A stretch of DNA of 5,332 bases from Acidobacteriota bacterium (GTDB taxonomy: Bacteria > Actinomycetota > Acidimicrobiia > Spongiisociales > UBA5794): the NCBI GenBank assembly GCA_004356175.1, contig SMXV01000016.1:1-5332 (forward strand), given 5' to 3'. The number at the start of each line of letters is the position of its first letter. Position 1 is the stretch's first letter. A model generated the notes under the pieces. It made no database searches and had not been told where the DNA came from. It worked only from the letters and a program-made list of their open reading frames with translations. Positions 1 to 5,332 of this stretch are shown here, in pieces. Made by a program: the position numbers and the translations under genes.

Positions 1-2194
1 CACCGGTGAGTGCCTCAACGCGTTGGGCAAGTCGGTCATGCTCGGCTGTGGACGCAGCAAGCGATCTGTCGCTGAGACCCAGAGCCTCTGTCAAACCCGC
101 AAGCCTTGCTTCAGCAGCCTCAAGTTGCTCAAGCACCTGGCGCTCAGCGTCGAGCGAAACATCAAATTCTCTACGAACGGGGACAACACGACTCTCAAGC
201 GCTGACAGATCCCGTTCGGCTATTTCAAGGGAGACATTTGCTGCTTCAAGGGCCGCTGGTCCTGCGCCATCTGGCTGGGCCACATGCATTCCGCTGCTGG
301 TGATGACGTCGCCTTCTGGTGTGACGATGCGCACGTCGAGATGGGCTCGTGTGATCTCCCACCCAGATTTCCAACCCTGCACAAGGACGACGTCTCCAAT
401 GATTGAGTCCGCAAGGCTGCGATCTGCAGCCGGTCCGAGCAGATCAACGAGCCTGTCAACGCCGTAGGTTCTTGCCGTCTCCGTTGCCTGTTCGATTGAA
501 TGCTCGTTTGTTACGACGAAGGACACACCACCGCTGCCACTTCGTTTGATCGAGTCGACCGCTCCAACCAGCGATTCTCCGTCTGTGGCGAGGTACGAGT
601 TCGACCAATCACCAAGAGCCGCATCAACGGCGGCGGCCATGTCTGTCGGTACGTCAAGCCTCGCAACCACGGAACCCACAATGCCATCAGACTGCTGTGC
701 AAGAGCCATCGTGTCCGGGTCGGCCATGCCGTCGACCGCAGCCTCAAGTGCCTCGGCGCGGGCCCGTGCCGCAACGGTCGTGATGCGCTGCTCACTCAGC
801 TCTGCGTCTGTCTCGCTCCATGACGTTTCTTTTGCAATTCGTTCTTCTGTGCGGATCAGGTATTGGTCGTGAAGACCTGTTACCTCGACATCTGTCGACT
901 TGATCGTGTCCCCTACGCGACTGATCTCTGCTCGGTCGTGGGTGATGCGTTCGTCAACCGCGGCTACTCGCGCTGCCGTCTGGGCGTGTTCAGCTCCATC
1001 GCGTTTGTCCGCTGTCCCAAGAGCCCGAAGGTCTCCCCTGAGTGTTGCCACGACGCTCTCAACGGGCAGCTGAATCTGCTCTGCGAGAGTGCGCTCCTCC
1101 TCATCAAGAGCGCCAAGGGCAGTCTCCTTGATTTCCGACTGGTGTTTCGCACCAGCTTCCTCAGTCGCTGCGGTGGCAATGTCCTTCTTGAGCTGAACCG
1201 ATTCGGTCTCAAGATCCTCACGGCGCTCGTCTGCCCCCTCGCGTCTCGCGAAAATCGCTTGCGAACGCTCCCTTGCCACGACCGAGATCCTACGAAGACG
1301 CTCTCTCGTTGTTTCGAGGCGCGCTGCTGCTGCTGTATCGCGCTCAAGGTTCTGACCGACAGTTCCGGCGTTCGCTCGCATCGATGTGAGCGAACCTCTG
1401 AGCTGCTCCAGCTCAGAGTCGGACTCCGCACGATCAGTATGCGCACTCTCTCTCTCATCACCAGCAGACTTCTGACGTCCCGTGATGCCTCTCAACTCCT
1501 CGCCCCCGAACCAGAGCCGTAGCGCCTGAGCCTCGTCCTTCACCGAGTCGTGGCGTTCCGCAGCATTCGCCTGACGCTTGAGCGGACGCATCATCTTTCG
1601 TTTCTCAGAAAGAATGTCGTTGAGCCGCTCAACGTCAACGTCAGTGCGCTCAAGCCTTCTCAACGCCCTATCCCTCCGGCCGCGATGCTTTGTCACACCT
1701 GCGGCTTCTTCAATCACAGCACGGTGATCGTCTGGGCTGGCGTTGAGAACATCCCCAACCTGGCCCTGGCTAACCAGTACATGCTGGTGTCTGCCAATCC
1801 CACCGTCAGAAAGCAAATCTTGAATGTCGAGCAACCGACAGGGCACACCGTTGAGTTCGTACTCCGACGTTCCGTCCCTATACAGCCGTCGTGTAATCGT
1901 TATCTCCGCGAGGTCGAGCGGCATTGTCTGATCATCGTTGGCAAACGTAAGCGTAACCTCAGCCCGCGGCAGGGCAGGTCGGGTGGCCGTGCCAGCAAAC
2001 ACAACATCTTCCATCTTCTCGGTGCGCAGCGACTTTGTGCCCTGTGTGCCCATCACCCACGCAATGGCGTCAAGAATGTTGGACTTGCCAGAACCGTTCG
2101 GGCCAACGACGACATTTACACCTGTCGAGAAATCGAGGCGCGTCCTGTCGGCGAACGACTTGAACCCCCGCAGTGTCAGATGCTTCAGTTTCAC
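1..2194 (-). CDS. smc: Chromosome segregation SMC ATPase, N-terminal part through hinge (partial, cut by left edge)
   Basis: This is the SMC subunit of the bacterial condensin (SMC-ScpAB), which loads on DNA and extrudes or aligns chromosome arms using ATP. About 731 codons are present, open to the window edge; family members are usually about 1,150-1,200 residues, so the second coil arm and the C-terminal head (signature motif and Walker B) lie outside. Visible parts are the N-terminal head starting VKLKHLTLRGFKSFADRT, Walker A GPNGSGKSN near residues 31-39 (K37), the SLR segment with R57 followed by KMEDVVFAGT, the Q-loop-side segment SQGQVGDVLN near 141-150 and EEAAGVTKHR near 161-170. A charged coiled coil spans about 172-495, the hinge about 500-625 (GIVGSVVARLDV, AALGDW), and the returning coil begins near 650. 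The GTG start is firm, because an in-frame TAG lies two codons upstream and the protein begins exactly as the family does. No Shine-Dalgarno sequence is visible. The usual GG after SLR is TE here. Confidence 0.97.
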   Translation of the reverse strand, partial: MKLKHLTLRGFKSFADRTRLDFSTGVNVVVGPNGSGKSNILDAIAWVMGTQGTKSLRTEKMEDVVFAGTATRPALPRAEVTLTFANDDQTMPLDLAEITITRRLYRDGTSEYELNGVPCRLLDIQDLLSDGGIGRHQHVLVSQGQVGDVLNASPDDHRAVIEEAAGVTKHRGRRDRALRRLERTDVDVERLNDILSEKRKMMRPLKRQANAAERHDSVKDEAQALRLWFGGEELRGITGRQKSAGDERESAHTDRAESDSELEQLRGSLTSMRANAGTVGQNLERDTAAAARLETTRERLRRISVVARERSQAIFARREGADERREDLETESVQLKKDIATAATEEAGAKHQSEIKETALGALDEEERTLAEQIQLPVESVVATLRGDLRALGTADKRDGAEHAQTAARVAAVDERITHDRAEISRVGDTIKSTDVEVTGLHDQYLIRTEERIAKETSWSETDAELSEQRITTVAARARAEALEAAVDGMADPDTMALAQQSDGIVGSVVARLDVPTDMAAAVDAALGDWSNSYLATDGESLVGAVDSIKRSGSGGVSFVVTNEHSIEQATETARTYGVDRLVDLLGPAADRSLADSIIGDVVLVQGWKSGWEITRAHLDVRIVTPEGDVITSSGMHVAQPDGAGPAALEAANVSLEIAERDLSALESRVVPVRREFDVSLDAERQVLEQLEAAEARLAGLTEALGLSDRSLAASTAEHDRLAQRVEALTG

Positions 2195-2254
2195 GGTCTA
2201 CAGGCTACCAGAGTGAGTTACACACGTGTAATACGTTGCGCAACGCGTTGCCTG
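2195..2254 (-). promoter_or_regulatory. rnc-smc spacer with nested inverted repeats
   Basis: This 60-base gap contains several inverted repeats. There are two overlapping 12-base perfect palindromes, CGTTGCGCAACG at 2234-2245 and GCAACGCGTTGC at 2240-2251. TTACAC/GTGTAA arms lie at 2218-2223 and 2226-2231, and outer arms ACAGGC/GCCTGT at 2200-2205 and 2250-2255. In the mRNA the outer arms could pair around the two inner hairpins, placing a structure just upstream of the smc GTG. There is no U-tract, so it does not look like an intrinsic terminator. It could be a protein operator, an RNA element tuning smc translation or an RNase III-type processing site, or it may have no function. The repeats are visible; any role is inference. 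Confidence 0.4.
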
Positions 2255-2941
2255 TTACAGATCCATGGAGTCGAGGACGTCGCGTGCAGCGGCGATGGCG
2301 GCCGCCTTCTTCGAGCGTCCAGACCCGCTGCCAGCGTCAACCTCGTCCACGACCGCCGCGGCGGTGAACACAGGGTCGTGGTCGGGACCACTCTGTTCAT
2401 AGGTGAAGACCACGGACCTGCCGGTCTTGCCGAGCCGTTCCTGAAGCTTGGATCTGCTGTCCTTCACACCGAGCGAGTCGAGGCTCCGGTTGATTGCGTC
2501 ACCCATGAGTCGCTCCACAACACCGAACGCGGCGTCCACGCCACCGTCCACATACACGGCGCCGATAATCGACTCAACGATGTCAGCCAACGTCGAGGAA
2601 CGTTGGCGACCACCACCGCGCTCCTCACCGACTCCAAGCTGGACGGCCTCGGATAGCCCGATGACACGCGCAACAGACGCAAGCGTCGTTTCGTCCACGA
2701 TCGACGCACGGATGCGCGTCATGTCTCCCTCAGGGGCGTCCTCACGTGCCAAGTAAATCTCGACGGTGACGGCCATCCCGAGAATGGCATCTCCGAGAAA
2801 CTCAAGTCGCTCATAGGAATCGACGTCGCGCTCAGATGCGTACGACGAGTGCGTGAGGGCAGTGGCCAGCAAGGCCCGATCGTTGAACTCGTAGCCGATC
2901 CGACGCTCCACAACATCGATCGTTGGCTCGTCGGTGCCCAT
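2255..2941 (-). CDS. rnc: Ribonuclease III
   Basis: This is the double-strand-specific endoribonuclease that cuts rRNA precursors and structured mRNAs in the cytoplasm, acting as an Mg2+-dependent homodimer. At 228 residues it has the normal family length. The N-terminal RNase III domain (about 5-150) carries the signature ERLEFLGDA at 44-52, with acidic residues E44, E47 and D51, and a second acidic pair D120/E123 in LADIVESIIGA. These correspond to the metal-binding set of the family. The double-stranded-RNA-binding domain (about 160-226) shows DSRSKLQERLGK, GPDHDPVF and the GRSKKAA motif at 208-214. The ATG start lies one base after the plsX TGA, so translational coupling is likely, and no separate Shine-Dalgarno sequence is seen. 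Nothing appears truncated or mutated. In many bacteria rnc sits next to smc, as here. Confidence 0.97.
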   Translation of the reverse strand: MGTDEPTIDVVERRIGYEFNDRALLATALTHSSYASERDVDSYERLEFLGDAILGMAVTVEIYLAREDAPEGDMTRIRASIVDETTLASVARVIGLSEAVQLGVGEERGGGRQRSSTLADIVESIIGAVYVDGGVDAAFGVVERLMGDAINRSLDSLGVKDSRSKLQERLGKTGRSVVFTYEQSGPDHDPVFTAAAVVDEVDAGSGSGRSKKAAAIAAARDVLDSMDL

Positions 2942-2942
2942 A

Positions 2943-3920
2943 TCAATGAACCGCTGCCGCGATTCCTGCGGTCACCCTGCCAACGAGATCGTTCTCGGCA
3001 CCCTCGGACGCGATCAGGATCGCGTTCCTGATCGCTATACGAGAAGACGACCCATGAGCTATGACAACGACGCCTTTCGTTCCGACGAGATGTGCGCCGC
3101 CAACCGTCTCTGCACTCAACCTGCTGCGAATCTCCAGGAAGGCTGGCATGAGGTCCTGGACAGCATCGACGTATTTTGGGTCGGCAAGAATTTCGAGAAT
3201 CATCTGCTGAATGACCTTGCCCGTGCCCTCCCCCGTCTTGAGGAGGATGTTCCCGGTGAAGCCGTCAGTTACGATGACATCCACCACATCCGTCGCCAGG
3301 TCGCGTCCCTCGACGTTTCCGATGAAGTTCAACGCTGCGCTTGCTTCCAACAGTTCGAACGCATCCCTTTCAAGTTCGCGTCCCTTTGATGCCTCTTCGC
3401 CGATGTTGAGCAAGCCGATTCTCGGGTCTTCCACGCCCTGGTACACAGTGGAGATGGCACGACCCATCACTGCGAATTGCAGGAGGTGTTCCGGTTTGCA
3501 CTCGATGTTGGCACCGACATCGATAATCACATGGCCTGTGGGAAATATCGACGCGATTCCAGGCCTTGATACGCCGGGCAACCGACCGATAATCAGTGCT
3601 GCAGACGCAAGGGCTGCACCTGTCGACCCAGCAGACACCATGCCCTGCGCTTCGCCAGCGGCGACCATTCGGGCAGCGACAACGACTGACGCATCCTTCT
3701 TGTCCCTGATCGCCCGTGACGGGTCATCGTCCATGGTGATGACGTCGGACGCCTGGCGGACGGCGATTCCGTCGCCGCGATCGGCAAGAATCTCGGCTAT
3801 CTGGGTTTCGTCACCAACAAGAACAAGTCGTGCTCCGTCCTGAGCCGCGAGAATTGCGCCTTCGACGACTTCACGTGGAGCGGTATCGCCCCCCATAGCG
3901 TCGACGGCTATCAGTGGCAT
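2943..3920 (-). CDS. plsX: Phosphate acyltransferase PlsX (acyl-ACP:phosphate acyltransferase)
   Basis: PlsX converts acyl-ACP and inorganic phosphate to acyl-phosphate, the donor that PlsY uses to acylate glycerol-3-phosphate at the start of membrane phospholipid synthesis; it is a peripheral membrane enzyme. The 325-residue length is typical. Family motifs are present in order: AVDAMGGD at 5-12, VSAGSTGA at 95-102, DVGANIECKPEHLLQFA at 134-150, IGLLNIGEEASKG at 168-180, VTDGFTGNILLKTGEG at 217-232 and GTKGVVVIAHGSS at 280-292. The ATG start gives the standard MPLIAVDAMGG opening and lies five bases after the rpmF stop, with no clear Shine-Dalgarno, so coupling to rpmF translation is plausible. 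The DUF177-rpmF-plsX order is widespread in bacteria. The fabD, fabG and acpP genes that often follow plsX are absent. Confidence 0.97.
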   Translation of the reverse strand: MPLIAVDAMGGDTAPREVVEGAILAAQDGARLVLVGDETQIAEILADRGDGIAVRQASDVITMDDDPSRAIRDKKDASVVVAARMVAAGEAQGMVSAGSTGAALASAALIIGRLPGVSRPGIASIFPTGHVIIDVGANIECKPEHLLQFAVMGRAISTVYQGVEDPRIGLLNIGEEASKGRELERDAFELLEASAALNFIGNVEGRDLATDVVDVIVTDGFTGNILLKTGEGTGKVIQQMILEILADPKYVDAVQDLMPAFLEIRSRLSAETVGGAHLVGTKGVVVIAHGSSSRIAIRNAILIASEGAENDLVGRVTAGIAAAVH

Positions 3921-3925
3921 ACGAA

Positions 3926-4102
3926 CTATGAACCCGAGATCACTTCACGACCCTTGTACGTGCCACAGGTTTTGCACGCACGGTGCGGAAGATGAGGGGA
4001 GCTGCACTGGGGGCAACGCGAAATGGTCGGCCTCGCGACCTTCCACTGTGCCTTCCGACGCCGAGTGCGCGACCGCGACATCTTCTTTTTTGGTACAGCC
4101 AT
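3926..4102 (-). CDS. rpmF: 50S ribosomal protein L32 (bL32), zinc-ribbon form
   Basis: This 58-codon gene encodes bL32 of the large ribosomal subunit. The protein opens MAVPKKKMSRSRTRRRK, the family hallmark, followed by a basic N-terminal tail and a compact zinc ribbon with two CxxC pairs, C30/C33 (CPQC) and C43/C46 (CKTC). All four cysteines are kept, so this is the zinc-binding (C+) version rather than a zinc-independent paralogue. It ends TYKGREVISGS, a normal C-terminus. The ATG start lies eight bases after the DUF177 stop and is preceded by an AGGA Shine-Dalgarno core that overlaps that stop. The plsX start follows after a five-base gap. It is almost certainly cotranscribed with DUF177 and plsX. 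Confidence 0.97.
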   Translation of the reverse strand: MAVPKKKMSRSRTRRRKAQWKVARPTISRCPQCSSPHLPHRACKTCGTYKGREVISGS

Positions 4103-4108
4103 ATCAAA

Positions 4109-4112
4109 TCCT
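4109..4112 (-). promoter_or_regulatory. Ribosome binding site of rpmF
   Basis: An AGGA core sits six bases before the rpmF ATG and overlaps the TAG stop of the DUF177 gene. It supports the 4102 start and suggests that ribosomes ending DUF177 help load rpmF. Confidence 0.55.
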
Positions 4113-4626
4113 ATTCCGTTGAATCCCCGGGACCGAGGAGGTTTTCCAAAACCGCAAAGGGCGAGCGCGACTCACCGATGTCACCTGAGGACTCTGTATT
4201 CAAGTCCGTTTGTGCGCTACTCGCCACTCCGGGGCACTCGTCACCACAATCCTCAACAATCGGGAGCGACAACAGCACCTCGTCGCGAAGCATCTGCAAC
4301 ACATCAATGTCATGTACACCGAGAGGGTACGTCTCATCGTCGTCGTTGTTGCTGTCAAATAGCGCACCGACGGCAGCGTCGCGGTCAGAGAGGGTCTCCC
4401 TGAGACAGCGATAACAGGTGTCAGCCGTTGTGAACTGCACACGGCCCGTCACCGCGATGCCCTTCGACACGGGATGCAACATGAGATCCGCAACAAGCGG
4501 CGGATCCTCAACAAGCCGAATCAACTCGACGTTCCAGTCAACACCCGAGGTAATCGTCACTGGACGCGACGAAGCTTCGTTACCCAACAGGTCAGCAATG
4601 TTGAGAAGAAAAGGGTTGGGATCCAT
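4111..4626 (-). CDS. DUF177 / YceD-family protein (large-subunit rRNA accumulation factor family)
   Basis: This 171-residue protein belongs to the DUF177 (YceD) family, almost always encoded just upstream of rpmF. Members in E. coli and plants are linked to 23S rRNA accumulation, so a role in large-subunit assembly is inferred, with no enzyme activity known. The N-terminal half (PFLLNIADLL) leads into a beta-rich region (DLMLHPVSKGIAVTGRVQFTT) and the first cysteine pair C71/C74 in CYRCLRE. An acidic stretch near 91-100 (DSNNDDDETY) precedes LRDEVLLSLPIVEDCGDECPG, with C127 and C131. The LCxxCG segment expected after CPG is replaced by VASSAQTDLNT, so two of the usual cysteines are missing. 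The ATG start gives a normal opening but has no Shine-Dalgarno sequence; the upstream bases are pyrimidine-rich with a possible -10 element. It is separated by 50 bases from the preceding gene. Confidence 0.88.
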   Translation of the reverse strand: MDPNPFLLNIADLLGNEASSRPVTITSGVDWNVELIRLVEDPPLVADLMLHPVSKGIAVTGRVQFTTADTCYRCLRETLSDRDAAVGALFDSNNDDDETYPLGVHDIDVLQMLRDEVLLSLPIVEDCGDECPGVASSAQTDLNTESSGDIGESRSPFAVLENLLGPGDSTE

Positions 4627-4632
4627 GGAGTA

Positions 4633-4638
4633 AGGATA
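4633..4638 (-). promoter_or_regulatory. Possible -10 element for a leaderless DUF177-rpmF-plsX-rnc transcript
   Basis: TATCCT fits the TANNNT pattern of actinobacterial -10 elements and occupies exactly -12 to -7 relative to the A of the DUF177 ATG, which would put the transcription start at the start codon. The gene has no Shine-Dalgarno sequence and follows the only sizeable gap in the middle of the cluster, both in keeping with leaderless expression. No recognisable -35 hexamer is seen. TANNNT is a weak motif and arises by chance easily. Confidence 0.35.
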
Positions 4639-4676
4639 GGGAGGGAGAGTGCTATTTGGCCTAGGGACTCTTCTTC

Positions 4677-5198
4677 CTACTGCGAGATGGGCGGCTCCTC
4701 GGCGGGGGGCAGTGCTTGGTGCAGTTCGGCTCTTGACTCTGTGACGTAGCGGTAGAGTTCGCCAAGGATGGTTTCGGCCTCGGCGAGGTGGCGTTCTGCG
4801 TAGTCCTCTGCTTCGAGACGAATACGTCTGGCCTCGTTTTCGGCGTTCCGGACGAGAGAGTTTGCTTCCTCAACAGCTTCCTGCACGATGTAGTTGTCAG
4901 AAATGAGCTGTTCCGACTCGGCCCGAGCCTTCGCAACAAGCTCCTGTGCCCGCTCATTGGTACGAGAAATGTACGACTCGCGCTCACGCACCATCCAGCG
5001 CGCCGACCGAAGTTCTTCCGGCAACTCCTCAGCGGCTTCATGTAGCCTGTCGAGCATGTCCTCCTGGCTGACCATCACATTGCTGGACAGCGGCACCGTC
5101 CGCGCATTTTCAACTTCAAAGATGAGTTCCTCGAGAAGCTCTGCGAGGCGCCCTGGCTGGGGAGATGCGGGCGGCTGAACTTCGGGTTGATCACTCAC
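4677..5198 (-). CDS. SepIVA/DivIVA-like coiled-coil protein (septation or envelope factor)
   Basis: This 173-residue cytoplasmic coiled-coil protein resembles the actinobacterial SepIVA family (mycobacterial Rv2927c/MSMEG_2416, a DivIVA-domain septation factor). Automated pipelines often label such proteins ATP synthase subunit B-like. A proline-rich tail (1-16) leads to a conserved block, LAELLEELIFEVENARTVP near 18-36, SQEDMLDRLHEAAEELPEEL near 44-63 and SARWMVRERESY near 65-76. A long charged alanine/glutamate coiled coil (about 76-160) with repeated AxxEAE patterns follows, then a short proline-rich end. There is no signal peptide or membrane segment. The GTG start overlaps the coaD stop (GTGA) and has a strong AAGGAG eight bases upstream, which decides it. 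The neighbour DUF177 matches the mycobacterial order. Assignment rests on the conserved block plus context; a divergent DivIVA/Wag31 relative is the alternative, but the canonical DivIVA N-terminal membrane-binding motif is not evident. Confidence 0.78.
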   Translation of the reverse strand: MSDQPEVQPPASPQPGRLAELLEELIFEVENARTVPLSSNVMVSQEDMLDRLHEAAEELPEELRSARWMVRERESYISRTNERAQELVAKARAESEQLISDNYIVQEAVEEANSLVRNAENEARRIRLEAEDYAERHLAEAETILGELYRYVTESRAELHQALPPAEEPPISQ

Positions 5199-5332
5199 GA
5201 CAGACGCTCCTTCAACGCTTTGGCGACCGGTTCCGGCACAAGTTCGTCGACCGAACCGCCAAGACGCGCAACTTCTTTTACCAATGATGATGATAGGTAC
5301 CCGTACTCAGGTTTGGTGGCAACGAACAGGGA
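5195..5332 (-). CDS. coaD: Phosphopantetheine adenylyltransferase, C-terminal 45 residues (partial)
   Basis: CoaD transfers AMP from ATP to 4'-phosphopantetheine, giving dephospho-CoA, the penultimate step of coenzyme A synthesis. Only the C-terminal 45 codons are in the window; the catalytic TxxH motif and most of the nucleotidyltransferase fold lie to the right. The visible part is diagnostic: SLFVATKPEYGYLSSSLVKE, including the conserved SSSLVKE, followed by VARLGGSVDELVPEPVAKAL, the standard family ending. The TGA stop overlaps the GTG start of the SepIVA-like gene by two bases (GTGA), a typical sign of translational coupling. The full protein would be expected at about 160 residues. Confidence 0.93.
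   Translation of the reverse strand, partial: SLFVATKPEYGYLSSSLVKEVARLGGSVDELVPEPVAKALKERLS
5207..5212 (-). promoter_or_regulatory. Ribosome binding site of the SepIVA-like gene
   Basis: AAGGAG lies inside the coaD 3' end, eight bases before the GTG at 5198. It is the strongest Shine-Dalgarno sequence in the window and fixes the GTG start overlapping the coaD stop. Confidence 0.8.

Noticed and set aside
16..25. CAACGCGTTG repeated at 16-25 and 2241-2250
   Set aside because: The first copy lies inside smc coding sequence, where it encodes Gln-Arg-Val. With only two copies of a 10-base palindrome there is no case for a functional repeat family.
1446..1456. Eleven-base CT dinucleotide run inside smc as a phase-variable slippage site
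   Set aside because: The run is short, the frame is intact on both sides, it encodes a normal charged coiled-coil stretch, and phase variation of smc is biologically unlikely.
863..1522. Plus-strand open frame of 219 codons and a minus-strand 165-codon frame at 964-1461
   Set aside because: Both overlap the SMC coiled coil, which reads without interruption in its own frame. Their translations look like out-of-frame composition bias.
2218..2232. parS-like site (CACGTG core) just upstream of smc
   Set aside because: The ParB site parS also has a CACGTG centre and ParB loads SMC, which made this tempting. Only about 10 of 16 positions fit TGTTTCACGTGAAACA, and the flanks on the left side hardly match.
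1550..2656. Plus-strand open frame of 368 codons
   Set aside because: It lies antisense across the smc N-terminus and most of rnc, both of which have unmistakable family motifs. Its translation shows no recognisable domain, so it is a shadow of the minus-strand genes.
3211..3843. Plus-strand open frame of 210 codons
   Set aside because: It is the antisense shadow of plsX, with a serine/proline/alanine-rich translation and no domain.
4646..4671. AGAGT/ACTCT inverted repeat between the SepIVA-like gene and DUF177 as a terminator
   Set aside because: The arms are only five bases with a 16-base loop and there is no U-tract, so it is too weak to call.

Overview
The window is a compact gene cluster, entirely on the minus strand, that reads from right to left: coaD (3' end only), a SepIVA/DivIVA-like coiled-coil gene, a DUF177 (YceD-family) gene, rpmF, plsX, rnc and smc (5' part, running off the left edge). 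Every long plus-strand reading frame is an antisense shadow of one of these genes. No stretch above 300 bases lacks a gene; the two largest gaps are 60 bases (rnc-smc) and 50 bases (sepIVA-like to DUF177). I see no tRNA, rRNA, mobile element, CRISPR array or U-tract terminator.

The gene order and proteins point to an actinobacterium. A SepIVA-like protein encoded directly upstream of DUF177, with rnc and smc downstream, is the arrangement known around Rv2927c-Rv2926c-rnc-smc in mycobacteria. The differences from mycobacteria (coaD and plsX inside the cluster, no fpg/mutM between rnc and smc, shorter proteins, base composition that by eye is only moderately GC-rich) suggest a deeper lineage such as Acidimicrobiia. 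That class-level placement is inference from memory, not a search.

Region by region: 5332-5195 holds the CoaD C-terminus, whose stop overlaps the GTG start of the SepIVA-like gene (5198-4677). A 50-base pyrimidine-rich gap precedes DUF177 (4626-4111) and carries a possible -10 element placed exactly as in leaderless transcripts. DUF177, rpmF (4102-3926), plsX (3920-2943) and rnc (2941-2255) then follow with gaps of 8, 5 and 1 bases. A 60-base gap containing several inverted repeats separates rnc from smc (2194 to the edge).

Together the genes cover coenzyme A synthesis, septation or envelope growth, a ribosomal-protein/rRNA maturation pair, the first step of phosphatidate synthesis, RNA processing and chromosome organisation. 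This is a growth-linked housekeeping cluster. I do not see a new defence, mobile or biosynthetic system here; the points worth a second look are the regulatory spacers, the altered DUF177 cysteine set and the compressed plsX-rnc-smc order.
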